A DNA stretch of 55,326 bases from JAQVSH01 sp964451605. GTDB taxonomy: Bacteria; Bacteroidota; Bacteroidia; Bacteroidales; UBA4181. Numbering within the stretch: the stretch's first letter is position 1; every line of letters starts with the position of its first letter. The notes beneath the pieces were generated by a model. It ran no database searches. It had not been told where the DNA came from and worked only from the letters and a program-made list of their open reading frames with translations. The stretch lies in contig CAYVJA010000011.1 in the NCBI GenBank assembly GCA_964451605.1, positions 1-55,326 of the forward strand. Direction: 5' to 3'. Made by a program: the position numbers and the translations under genes. This document shows, in pieces, positions 35,863 to 44,879 of this stretch.

Positions 35863-38694
35863 TTAATTTGTCAGACTTTTAATCAGTTCGGGGGTGAGGG
35901 CAGTTTCGGGCTGGAAGGCGGCTCCTGCCATGTAGGTTTTCAAGCTATAGAGCAGTTGTCGGGCTTCGGGACGTTGGTCGATGTCGGTGGTCAGGTCGAT
36001 TCCGGAAATCAGGATTTTGCCTTTCCCTACTTTGCCTTCTACCAGCAGGGCGAGGGGCCGGTTGGTGACCCAATCGTCGATGACCCTTACAATGGGTTTC
36101 AGGTTTGCAGGGAAAGCGGCCAGATCTATCGCGCCTGAATGACTCATGGCATCCCACCACTGGTAATTGCTGTGGTAGTCGGTGGGAAATCCGGCCAGGG
36201 CCGGATGAGCGGGGTTACACAGGATACCCAGGGTGTGGGGCGCCTGTCCCTGTGTCCAGGCTGTATTCCAGAAGATGGAGGAGAATCCGATGGCAATGTC
36301 ACCGCCCATCTCTTTCGAAAGGGTTCCTTTTGCCAGGTTGAGCAATACGATACCCCCATCCTGTACATATTGCTGTGTGGCCTCATCCAGTTTTTGAACG
36401 ATCTGAATCTTTTCTTCACCCGGAATCGTTGCCTGATTTTCCGGATAGACCCAAAAATCCCAACTGTTGCTGTTTCCGTCTACCGAAACCTGCAGTACCA
36501 GGCTGGCGGGACGGGTTATGGAATCCAGAGCGAATGCAACTTTTCCGAGCGCGAAGCCGTTACCCAGGGGAATATCCACTTGAGCCAACGTTCCTGACTT
36601 CAGTACCTTTCCTGCACGGTCGGAAATCTTCCATTCGGGAACAGAGGCGGTAAGGGGTTCGTCACCATAATGAGCCACCTCAATGGCTGCCTCGAAGGTT
36701 TCGGCAGTGGTATAAACCAGTTTATTCATGCGCGCCAGTGGAACGGTTGCTCTGCAAAAACGGCTGTATTCGGCCGGAGTAATGTATCCTTTTTCGCCCC
36801 AGAACGGATCGAGAACACCTACCAGAGCCGATCCCTGTCCGGGGAAATCATGCAGATCGAGCAACTGAAAACCGCCAAAATCTTTGGTTCGCAGGGCCGC
36901 TTCAATATCGGCTTTATAACACAATGCCTGCAGCTTGCCCGAGGCCAGCAAGAAACTGTCGGCCAGATGCGCCATCCCCTTGTCTTTCAGGTTTTCCTGA
37001 AACAGTTCAAGATTTCTGGCTTTCAACACCCCATCGTATTTGGCTATCTCCTTAAAATTGGGGTAGACGCACCATTGCCCGATTTCGTGGCTGACAATAG
37101 GCTGCGGGAATTTTTGGTTGTACCCCGACCAATCGTATGCACTATTCGGCGCCTTACCGTTTATGATACTGCCTGTGCCCTCACCCCAACGCTGGATCCG
37201 GGGCTCCGAATCGCTCAGATAATCGTTAACCGGCAAATTGGGCCAACCGCCGCCAGAGGTGTAAATACGACGGTTGTCTCTGCTTTTCCAAAAACTGACA
37301 AATTCGGTCAGGAATGCGTTTGCATTTCTTCCGCCGGGCTCGTTCCCATAAGCCATCATACAAAACGAAGGATGATTGCCATATTCTTCGATCATGCGCC
37401 GGCTCTCTTCATACAAGTAGGTATCGAACGGTTTCCCGTCGCCCAGAGAAGTAGACTGATTGGCCCAGGAAGAGCACTCCACATGCAGGTAGAAGCCAAG
37501 CTGATCGGCTGCTTCGAAGGCGGCTTTGGGCGGACACCACGAATGGAACCGGAAATGGTTTAAGCCATGATCGCGGGCTACCTGAAAGATGCGTAGCCAC
37601 TCGTTTACATCGGTAGAAGGATAGCCGGTTTTAGGGAATATGGCACACTCTAACGTTCCTCGCAGATAGAGGGGCTTGCCATTGATCTGCATCTGTTTCC
37701 CGACGGTTTTTATTTCGCGCATTCCGAAGGTTGTAACAACCCCGTCGGTTTTCCCAGAGGCATTATCTTGCAGATTTACCGATAAGGAATAGCGCCGGGG
37801 ATGAAACTCACTCCAGAGTTTTACCTTCGAACCCATTTCCAGCGTAAGCGAAACAATATTTTCGCCCTCCTCCAGCACGAAATTTTCCGAAACCTTCTTT
37901 CCGGTCTCTTTGACCTTGAGCCCTATTTTCACCGAGCCGGTTTGCGCCGGGGGATTCAGAACACTGATTTTTACAGTAATCCTGTTTGTCTGAATATCAG
38001 GGAAAACCTGCACATTCTGAATGTGAACCATCGGACGGGCCTCCAGAAACATCTGTCCAACAATGCCGTTCCAGTTGCTTTGTGTATGATCAGAGATACT
38101 GTGCGAGTTGATTCCCGGATCTATCTCTTTCACCCGGTTATCAACGCAGATGGTGATTCGGTGCTTCCCGGGTGTTAACATCCTGGTCAGGTCGTATTTA
38201 TGGGGAGTTCCCAACGAATTTTGCATACCCGCCTCCTGATCGTCTACCCACAGGCGGCTCTCCCAATGACACCGTTCCAGGAAAAGACCCACAGACTCTC
38301 CGTTCCAGTTCTCGGGAATCACCACCTCTTTCTGATACCAGGCAGCGCCTTTGTAATATTTCACCGGCTGAAGCCAAAACGGAATTTTGATATTCCCGGG
38401 CTGGCGAAATTTTGCATACTCATCCTTATAAAAGAAGGAGCTGTCGACAATTTGACCTGTCCAAGGGGTTTGCAGAGAGATATCGTCCCCTTTTAAGTTC
38501 GAAGCCATAGAACCCGGAAGGGTGACACTATCCGTCAACTCCTGGTTAAACCATTTGCCGGCAACGCCCTGATCGAGCGAATCGATGGCAAACTTCCAGG
38601 TACCGGAAAGATCGATTCGTTCTTGATCAACAGGTTTTTGACAAGCGGAAAGAAGAAAAGTAAGCGCCGCAGTAAGTAAGATTCTCGTTTTCAT
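35863..38694 (-). CDS. Glycoside hydrolase family 2 lipoprotein
   Basis: A 943-residue GH2 enzyme with lipobox cysteine 18 (LLSAC). Order: sugar-binding jelly roll (about 25-225), Ig-like domain (about 225-325), catalytic TIM barrel (about 325-690, opening QINGKPLYLRGTLECAIFP) and a C-terminal region of about 250 residues ending in a glutamine-amidotransferase-like or sugar-binding fold. Probable acid/base Glu 452 (MMAYGNEPGGR) and nucleophile Glu 537 (IVSHEIGQW). The tryptophan-rich YKGAAWYQKEV motif is typical of the sugar-binding domain. Substrate could be beta-galactoside or beta-glucuronide. It lies 24 bp downstream of the sugar porter gene, probably in one transcript. Confidence 0.88.
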   Translation of the reverse strand: MKTRILLTAALTFLLSACQKPVDQERIDLSGTWKFAIDSLDQGVAGKWFNQELTDSVTLPGSMASNLKGDDISLQTPWTGQIVDSSFFYKDEYAKFRQPGNIKIPFWLQPVKYYKGAAWYQKEVVIPENWNGESVGLFLERCHWESRLWVDDQEAGMQNSLGTPHKYDLTRMLTPGKHRITICVDNRVKEIDPGINSHSISDHTQSNWNGIVGQMFLEARPMVHIQNVQVFPDIQTNRITVKISVLNPPAQTGSVKIGLKVKETGKKVSENFVLEEGENIVSLTLEMGSKVKLWSEFHPRRYSLSVNLQDNASGKTDGVVTTFGMREIKTVGKQMQINGKPLYLRGTLECAIFPKTGYPSTDVNEWLRIFQVARDHGLNHFRFHSWCPPKAAFEAADQLGFYLHVECSSWANQSTSLGDGKPFDTYLYEESRRMIEEYGNHPSFCMMAYGNEPGGRNANAFLTEFVSFWKSRDNRRIYTSGGGWPNLPVNDYLSDSEPRIQRWGEGTGSIINGKAPNSAYDWSGYNQKFPQPIVSHEIGQWCVYPNFKEIAKYDGVLKARNLELFQENLKDKGMAHLADSFLLASGKLQALCYKADIEAALRTKDFGGFQLLDLHDFPGQGSALVGVLDPFWGEKGYITPAEYSRFCRATVPLARMNKLVYTTAETFEAAIEVAHYGDEPLTASVPEWKISDRAGKVLKSGTLAQVDIPLGNGFALGKVAFALDSITRPASLVLQVSVDGNSNSWDFWVYPENQATIPGEEKIQIVQKLDEATQQYVQDGGIVLLNLAKGTLSKEMGGDIAIGFSSIFWNTAWTQGQAPHTLGILCNPAHPALAGFPTDYHSNYQWWDAMSHSGAIDLAAFPANLKPIVRVIDDWVTNRPLALLVEGKVGKGKILISGIDLTTDIDQRPEARQLLYSLKTYMAGAAFQPETALTPELIKSLTN

Positions 38695-38718
38695 CGCATC
38701 GTAATTTTCAGGTTGCTA

Positions 38719-40128
38719 CTAATCAGAAACAGCTTTTCCGGGCAATATCTCCCGTTCAATGGCCTCAAGCGTTTTCCCCTTGGTTTCGGGCACTTTTTTC
38801 AGAATAAACCAGAAACCCGAAAGACAAATGAAGGCGTACAGCCAAAAGGTTCCGCCGGCATGAAGCCAGTCATTCAGAATAGGAAATGTATAGGTCAGTA
38901 CAAAACAGGCAACCCACAAAGCAGTGGTGGCAATGGCCATCGCAGCTCCGCGAATGCTGTTTGGGAAAATCTCCGACAACACTACCCAGGTAATGGGAGC
39001 CAGTGTCATAGCATAAGTGGCAATGGCAAGCAATACCAAAAGCAGTATAGGTAACCCGTTTACTGCAAAAAAGTAACTTGCACCCAGTACCAGATAGATT
39101 GCAGAAAGGCCGAACGAACCCAGCAAGAGTAACTTCCTGCGGCCCCAACTGTCGACAATCCGCATGGCAACCAGTGTAAAGATCAGGTTTACAGTACCCG
39201 TAATCACAATATTGAAAAGCATATCATTCACAGAGTACCCTGCCGCCGTAAAGATCTCTTCGGCATAATTAAAAATCACATTGATGCCGCACCATTGTTG
39301 AAAAACAGCCAGCACTATGCCCAATATCAACACCGGACGCACTCTTGCCGAGCGCAATGTCTTCCAATCGATTTTCGATTCAGAACCCTTTAACGTATCG
39401 GTAATCTCTTTTTGTTCGTCCGTGGCGTAGCGCGTACCGCCAATTCGCTTCAGGATAGAGAATGCCAGATCCGATTTCCCCGATTTGGTCAAATAACGGG
39501 GACTTTCGGGAATAAAAAAAGACAAAACAAAAAAGAGCAAAGCCGGTACGGTGCCGGCCCAGAACATCCATCGCCAGCCCGACTGTCCATTCCACGAGTT
39601 CAGGATAAATTCATCGGTAGCCCCATCGGGCACCACCTCTGCTATCAGATAATTGGTAATCTGAGCCGATAAAATTCCCAACACAATGGTAAGCTGATTC
39701 ACCGAAACCAGCCGTCCGCGCATAGCTGCCGGCGAAATCTCGGCAATATACATGGGCGAGATGGCCGATGCCAAACCAATTCCGAGCCCTCCTATCAGGC
39801 GATACATAATGAACAGGGTAAACTGATTTGCCGCACCGGTGCCCAATGCCGCAATAGTAAAAAGTGCCGCAGCAGTGATCAGCGGCATTTTTCGGCCCAG
39901 ACGGTCGGTAAGATATCCCGACATCAAAGCGCCCACCAGACAACCAATCAGAGCACTACTCATGGCCCAGCCCTGCAGATAGGGCGATTGCACAATGTCG
40001 AAATAGCGTTCGTAAAAAGGTTTGGCTCCTCCGATGACCACCCAGTCGTAACCAAACAGTAATCCACCCATGGCCGAAACCAAGGTGATACCTATAATAA
40101 AACGCTGGTTGAAATGTGATGTATCCAC
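38719..40128 (-). CDS. MFS sugar porter (XylE/AraE-like)
   Basis: A 469-residue inner-membrane symporter with 12 predicted helices. Sugar porter signatures: GGLLFGYDWVVIGGA, DRLGRK, R-X-GR pattern in PAAMRGRLVSVNQL, PESPRYL after helix 6 and PETKGKTLE at the end. It should import a monosaccharide such as galactose, arabinose or xylose with protons. I choose GTG 40128 (then DTSHFNQRFIIG) because an exact -7 box at 40150-40157 would put the transcript start downstream of the alternative TTG 40152. It heads the leftward group sugar porter, GH2, DUF5107-TPR, GH2 fragments, GH54, VKOR, and is divergent from the AraC regulator. Confidence 0.9.
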   Translation of the reverse strand: MDTSHFNQRFIIGITLVSAMGGLLFGYDWVVIGGAKPFYERYFDIVQSPYLQGWAMSSALIGCLVGALMSGYLTDRLGRKMPLITAAALFTIAALGTGAANQFTLFIMYRLIGGLGIGLASAISPMYIAEISPAAMRGRLVSVNQLTIVLGILSAQITNYLIAEVVPDGATDEFILNSWNGQSGWRWMFWAGTVPALLFFVLSFFIPESPRYLTKSGKSDLAFSILKRIGGTRYATDEQKEITDTLKGSESKIDWKTLRSARVRPVLILGIVLAVFQQWCGINVIFNYAEEIFTAAGYSVNDMLFNIVITGTVNLIFTLVAMRIVDSWGRRKLLLLGSFGLSAIYLVLGASYFFAVNGLPILLLVLLAIATYAMTLAPITWVVLSEIFPNSIRGAAMAIATTALWVACFVLTYTFPILNDWLHAGGTFWLYAFICLSGFWFILKKVPETKGKTLEAIEREILPGKAVSD

Positions 40129-40149
40129 GATTGCTGAATTAAATGAAAT

Positions 40150-40157
40150 CAAAAATA
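40150..40157 (-). promoter_or_regulatory. Candidate -7 promoter element for the sugar porter
   Basis: The minus strand reads TATTTTTG, an exact match to TAnnTTTG, ending 21 bp before GTG 40128. It predicts a leader of about 15 bases. A T-rich stretch, not a clean TTTG, occupies the -33 position. Confidence 0.45.
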
Positions 40158-40267
40158 GGGTGTGGTATGAGGAAAAAGAATACAGTATCTTACGAATATA
40201 TGGATTATTTTATCATTCCCGGAATAAAAAAGTGGCTTGATTACAGCATCTAATTAAGCAAATACTG

Positions 40268-40275
40268 TAACTTTG
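40268..40275 (+). promoter_or_regulatory. Candidate -7 promoter element for the AraC regulator
   Basis: TAACTTTG matches TAnnTTTG exactly, 44 bp upstream of the GTG start at 40320. No -33 TTTG is visible at the standard distance, which would be consistent with a promoter needing an activator. Confidence 0.45.
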
Positions 40276-40319
40276 AAAACAGAAGGGATAAAACACCATT
40301 ACGCAGTCAGCTATTCGTC

Positions 40320-41195
40320 GTGAAGAAGAAAGATGGATTTCCGGGCCAGATCAGCTTTGTAATTCCGGAACGCATCCTGGCATTGATCACCGGAAATGCG
40401 CTTATCGCCGATTTGTATATCACCGATATCGGCTATTACCCGCAGGCGCGTCACCACTACAGAGAACGGCCTTCGGGGAGTATGCAGTATATCCTGATCT
40501 ATTGTGTAGAGGGAGAGGGCGAAATCCGGACAAATAATACCGCACAAACCCTGGGTGCCGACCAATTTTATATGATTCGGGAAGGTGTACCGCACGCATA
40601 CCGATCGGACGGTCAAAAACCGTGGTCTATCTACTGGATCCATTTTGCGGGAAGCAAGGCTGATGCCTATGCCCGGTTTTGCGGGCAGGTTCATGCCCTT
40701 GAAAGGAGCAGGACCTCTCGCACCAACGACCGCATAGAGCTCTTCTCCGAGATCTTTCGCAACCTCGACCGCGGATTCAGCCTCGAAACCCTCGAATATG
40801 TAAACCAATGCCTTCCCCACCTGTTGGCATCGTTTACCCATTTAAGTCAGTTCAGGCTGATCATGGAGTCGGGCGAAAAAGACCCTTTGGCACGAAGCAT
40901 AAATTATATGTTGGAAAACCTGACAAAAAAGCTGAAACTCTACGAGATAGCCACCGAAACCGGGCTGTCGGCATCGCATTTATCCAGACTGTTTACATCA
41001 AGAACCGGACACGCGCCCATCGAATATTTTATCCAGCTCAAAATGCAACGGGCATGCCGCCTGCTCGACAATTCGGGTTGGACCGTTGCCGATGTGGCAC
41101 GAGAAACCGGTTTCGAAGACCCGTTCTACTTTTCGCGGGTATTTCGGAAAGTGATGGGGATGTCGCCCAATGCCTACCGGAAACGAGTTAAATAA
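40320..41195 (+). CDS. AraC-family transcriptional regulator
   Basis: A 291-residue DNA-binding protein starting at GTG 40320. An N-terminal cupin-like sugar-sensing domain (about 35-110: MQYILIYCVEGEGEIRTNN, LGADQFYMIREGVPHAYRSD, WSIYWIHFAG) is followed by a C-terminal pair of helix-turn-helix motifs (about 190-291: KLKLYEIATETGLSASHLSRLF and VADVARETGFEDPFYFSRVF, ending MSPNAYRKR). It is most likely the activator of the surrounding arabinose/galactose genes: it is divergent from the sugar porter group and is followed by GH53-GH35 on its own strand. Bacteroidota glycan loci more often use hybrid two-component or SusR regulators, so AraC control is a point of note. Confidence 0.92.
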   Translation: MKKKDGFPGQISFVIPERILALITGNALIADLYITDIGYYPQARHHYRERPSGSMQYILIYCVEGEGEIRTNNTAQTLGADQFYMIREGVPHAYRSDGQKPWSIYWIHFAGSKADAYARFCGQVHALERSRTSRTNDRIELFSEIFRNLDRGFSLETLEYVNQCLPHLLASFTHLSQFRLIMESGEKDPLARSINYMLENLTKKLKLYEIATETGLSASHLSRLFTSRTGHAPIEYFIQLKMQRACRLLDNSGWTVADVARETGFEDPFYFSRVFRKVMGMSPNAYRKRVK

Positions 41196-41295
41196 ACCAT
41201 GAGGCCGATTTCTATCTGTTTTTGTCCGAAATATGTTTTTGCTTCAAAACCACATACGATATGTTTGTACTATCAACGTTTCAATCACTCCCCCT

Positions 41296-42447
41296 ATGAA
41301 AAGAGATAATCCGAACGTATATCGTTCGCCCGAGAAGCAGATCCGCTGTCTGTTTCTTTCTGTTGCATGCATCCTGCTCTTCCTGGCAGGAAAGATGCCG
41401 GCACAATCTTTACCCTTCCAAAATGAATATGCCTTTGGATTGGATGTGTCGTTTGTGAAACAACAACAGGATCGCGCCACAAAGTATTATGACCTGGATG
41501 GAACCGAAAAACCTCTTTTGCAAATCTTTCGTGAGCATGGATACAACTGGGGAAGAATCATGATTTGCAACGAGCCTACCTCACGGTTTCTTCCGCAAAA
41601 TCTGGACTACGTGATTGATGCCGCAAAGGAGATCAAAAAATACGAATACAAATTCTTGCTCGACATGATGTTTTCGAATGGCTGGGCCAATCCCATGACC
41701 CAGCCCACCCCCTCATCGTGGACGGAAATGTCGCACAAAGAGCGGGTCAAAGCCGTTTACGACTACGTGTACGACACCATGCTGAAGTTAAAGAACGAAG
41801 GGGTTCTCCCGGAGATTGTACAAATTGGCAATGAGATTGGGAACGGATTTTTGTGGCCCGACGGACGTATCGATTATGCTCATCCCTCCGAGAGCAAATG
41901 GCAAAATGTAGCCGACTATCTCAATGCGGGTGCAAAGGCCATCAGAAGTGTTCAAGACAAAGATCATGCAGTAAAGATCATGCTGCACGTTGATCATGGC
42001 GGCGATCTGGAGATGACACAGACCTTCTTCGATACCATGAAAAAGTTGAAAGTCGATTACGATATCGTCGGATTCTCCTTTTATCCCTGGTCGCACGGTA
42101 CGCTGCTCGATCTGAGAGATAATCTCAGGCTTACCGCATTGCGTTACCACAAGGAGATTATTGTGGTTGAAACCGGTTACTATTGGAAACCCAGCAGCTA
42201 TTTCAAAGATCAGCCTGCACCTTATGCTGAAACTCCCGAAGGACAAAAAGCCTGGTTTCAGGCAGTCAACGAGGTGGTTATGGATACGCCGGAGGGTTTA
42301 GGCAAAGGGGTATTCTGGTGGGAACCGATGCAACGCGGAAGAGGGTTTTTCGATGATCAGACCCGGGTTGCAAAACCCATCGTCGGCGCATTCGAACCCT
42401 ATGCGCTGCCGCTAAAAAGAGCCGACGGACAAACCCGGATCCAATGA
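41296..42447 (+). CDS. GH53 endo-beta-1,4-galactanase
   Basis: A 383-residue exported enzyme that cuts beta-1,4-galactan of type I arabinogalactan and pectic side chains. ATG 41296 gives a signal peptide ending near KMPAQS. Family signatures: GLDVSFV, RIMICNEP, the acid/base Glu 180 in VQIGNEIGNGFLWPDG and the nucleophile Glu 292 in VVETGYYW, plus FYPWSHGTL and GVFWWEP. It starts 100 bp after the AraC gene and overlaps the GH35 gene by 4 bp (ATGA). Longer starts on the same frame (41233) would lack a normal signal peptide. Confidence 0.92.
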   Translation: MKRDNPNVYRSPEKQIRCLFLSVACILLFLAGKMPAQSLPFQNEYAFGLDVSFVKQQQDRATKYYDLDGTEKPLLQIFREHGYNWGRIMICNEPTSRFLPQNLDYVIDAAKEIKKYEYKFLLDMMFSNGWANPMTQPTPSSWTEMSHKERVKAVYDYVYDTMLKLKNEGVLPEIVQIGNEIGNGFLWPDGRIDYAHPSESKWQNVADYLNAGAKAIRSVQDKDHAVKIMLHVDHGGDLEMTQTFFDTMKKLKVDYDIVGFSFYPWSHGTLLDLRDNLRLTALRYHKEIIVVETGYYWKPSSYFKDQPAPYAETPEGQKAWFQAVNEVVMDTPEGLGKGVFWWEPMQRGRGFFDDQTRVAKPIVGAFEPYALPLKRADGQTRIQ

Positions 42448-44876
42448 AAAAGAGCCTTCTGTTAAGCCTCCTGTTGCTTTCAGTTATCACAATTCGGTTG
42501 GCGGCTAAGGAGTATGTGGTAGATGCCAGAGGAGCGCAAAAGCCGCTGCGTTCGTCGCACCTGAAAATGGGCGGAAGTAACTTGTTGGGCGAATCGATTG
42601 AGATAAACAACTACTATCTGTCGATCGACAAAAAGCCCGCTATTCCGGTAACCGGAGAGTTCCATTTCTCCCGGTATCCCAATCAGTACTGGGAAGAGGC
42701 CATACAGAAGATGAAAGCGGGGGGTATTTCCATGATTGCCACCTACGTTTTCTGGAATATGCATGAAGAGCTGGAGGGACAGTTTAATTGGACCGGCGAC
42801 AATAACCTCAGGAAATTTATTGAGTTATGTGCCGCCCGGCAGATGAAAGTGATTCTTCGGATTGGCCCCTTTTGCCACGGAGAGATCCGAAACGGGGGGC
42901 TTCCCGACTGGCTCCTGGGCCGGGCGCTGACCATCCGATCGAACGATCCGGCCTATCTGGCCTATGTCGACAGGTTGTATCGTCAGATAGGCCGGCAAGT
43001 AAATGGACTGCTGTTCAGGGATGGCGGCCCCATCATTGCCATTCAGCTCGAAAATGAATACCAGCACTCCGCGGCGCCCTGGGGATTAACCTATCCCGGC
43101 CAGCCGCACGATTTCACCGCCTCGGAACAGGATAGAGCGCAGACACAGGAGGGAGTGGGCATATCGCAGCAAACTAACCCTTACGCCGAACTGGGGAACC
43201 GGCATATGTCGGTATTAAAATCGCTGGCGCAAAAAAACGGGCTGATTGCCCCTCTTTATACGGCAACAGGGTGGGGAAATGCGGCGGTAATCGAGAACGA
43301 AACCCTGCCGGTTACGGCAGCCTATCCTTATCCCGGCTGGGCTCCGGCAGCACTCTCCGACTTCTATCTCTATTCGCACCTGCAAAAAAAGCCGGATTAC
43401 TCGCCGGTACGATACAAACCAGATGACTATCCCTACTTTGCTGCCGAAATTGGAGGGGGTATCATGGGTACCTATACACGCAGGCCGGTTATTCCGGCCA
43501 AAAGCATGGATGCCCTGATTAACCGTTTTCTGGGAAGCGGAGCCAACGGCGTTGGCTACTATATGTACCATGGAGGGTCGACCCCGAAAGGAAAGCAATT
43601 CTTTTTTAGTGATGAGGCCTATGGGTACCCAAAAATCTCATACGATTTTCAGGCGCCCCTGTCGGAATACGGAAAACCCGTTGCATCGTTCCACCGGCTC
43701 AAACTCCTTCACTACTTCCTTAACCGTTTCGGAGAGATTCTGGCTCCCATGCAGGTTGTACTTCCCGAAAATGCCGATCTGATCAAGGCGGGCGATAAGG
43801 ATTTGCGATTTGCGGTCAGAACCAATGGGAAGTCAGGATTTCTCTTTATGAACAATTTTCAGGATCATCAGGAACGAGAGGATATATCCGACATCCGTTT
43901 TACCCTAAAACTGGAAGATCAAGAGCTATTCATTCCCGAAACAGGCGGGTTTACCCTGAAAAAAGAGGAGAATGCCATCCTCCCCGTTAACCTGCAACTG
44001 GACAATATCCAACTGAACTATGCCACTGCGCAACTCCTGACCTCGGGTAAAGATGCCAAAGGAGAATTCTTCCTCTTTTTTGCTCCGGAAGGAATCCAAC
44101 CTGAATTTTCTATCCGGAAAAGAAAAGGACAATCGGTACAGGGGCTCCATTGCCAGATCACGCAGAATAACAGCCGCTGGCTGATCAAAGCACTGGACAA
44201 TTCCGGATCGGAAATCACCGTCAAAGAGGGCAATAAAGAGACAAGAATTCTGGTTTTCGACAAACAAACCGCCTTAACATGCTGGATTGTCAAAAACGGA
44301 GCGTACGATCAACTGATTATAACGGAGGCCGTTCCCCTTCAAAACAGGGAAACCGTTGAGCTTATTTCAACTGACAACGCACGCATTGACTGCAAGTTCT
44401 ATCCTGCACTGAGCAAAGCCCCGAAGATGGATACCGGAACCCTCACTGAGCAAAAGGAGAATTCCGGAATCTACTCCCATTTCCATATTAGCCTGCAAGC
44501 ACAATCGGTTCCATACAAAGCTACACGTGTGGGAAATAAACTTGCAGTCGATATCTCTTCAGGTATGCCGACAGGAGTAAAAGATATTATTTGTCGGATC
44601 AACTATCAGGGCGACACCGGACAAGCGTTTCTGAACGGAGAACTCATTGCCGACAATTTTTACAATGGAATACCCTGGAATATCGGATTGAAAAAATTCC
44701 TGGAGAAACCGGAGGCAAAAGAGCTGGTGTTCTATTTCAGGCCCATGTACAAGGAGGCAGAATGCCTGCAGGACCTGCCACCCCATCTTCTGCCCGCATT
44801 TAATGAGCAGGGACAATTCCTGACTATCGGCAACCCGGAATTTTCTATAGAGTACAGCGTAAAACTCGCGTTCTAA
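42444..44876 (+). CDS. GH35 beta-galactosidase
   Basis: An 810-residue exported beta-galactosidase with a signal peptide (LLLSLLLLSVITIRLAAKE). The TIM barrel begins about residue 65 (IPVTGEFHFSRYP) and shows YVFWNMHEELEGQFNW, GPFCHGEIRNGGLPDWL, the acid/base Glu 205 in AIQLENEY and the probable nucleophile Glu 335 in YFAAEIGGG. C-terminal jelly-roll domains follow. It is translationally coupled to GH53 through an ATGA overlap, so the endo- and exo-acting galactanases are made together. It ends 3 bp from the stop of the convergent FucP-like gene. Confidence 0.93.
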   Translation: MKKSLLLSLLLLSVITIRLAAKEYVVDARGAQKPLRSSHLKMGGSNLLGESIEINNYYLSIDKKPAIPVTGEFHFSRYPNQYWEEAIQKMKAGGISMIATYVFWNMHEELEGQFNWTGDNNLRKFIELCAARQMKVILRIGPFCHGEIRNGGLPDWLLGRALTIRSNDPAYLAYVDRLYRQIGRQVNGLLFRDGGPIIAIQLENEYQHSAAPWGLTYPGQPHDFTASEQDRAQTQEGVGISQQTNPYAELGNRHMSVLKSLAQKNGLIAPLYTATGWGNAAVIENETLPVTAAYPYPGWAPAALSDFYLYSHLQKKPDYSPVRYKPDDYPYFAAEIGGGIMGTYTRRPVIPAKSMDALINRFLGSGANGVGYYMYHGGSTPKGKQFFFSDEAYGYPKISYDFQAPLSEYGKPVASFHRLKLLHYFLNRFGEILAPMQVVLPENADLIKAGDKDLRFAVRTNGKSGFLFMNNFQDHQEREDISDIRFTLKLEDQELFIPETGGFTLKKEENAILPVNLQLDNIQLNYATAQLLTSGKDAKGEFFLFFAPEGIQPEFSIRKRKGQSVQGLHCQITQNNSRWLIKALDNSGSEITVKEGNKETRILVFDKQTALTCWIVKNGAYDQLIITEAVPLQNRETVELISTDNARIDCKFYPALSKAPKMDTGTLTEQKENSGIYSHFHISLQAQSVPYKATRVGNKLAVDISSGMPTGVKDIICRINYQGDTGQAFLNGELIADNFYNGIPWNIGLKKFLEKPEAKELVFYFRPMYKEAECLQDLPPHLLPAFNEQGQFLTIGNPEFSIEYSVKLAF

Positions 44877-44879
44877 CGA

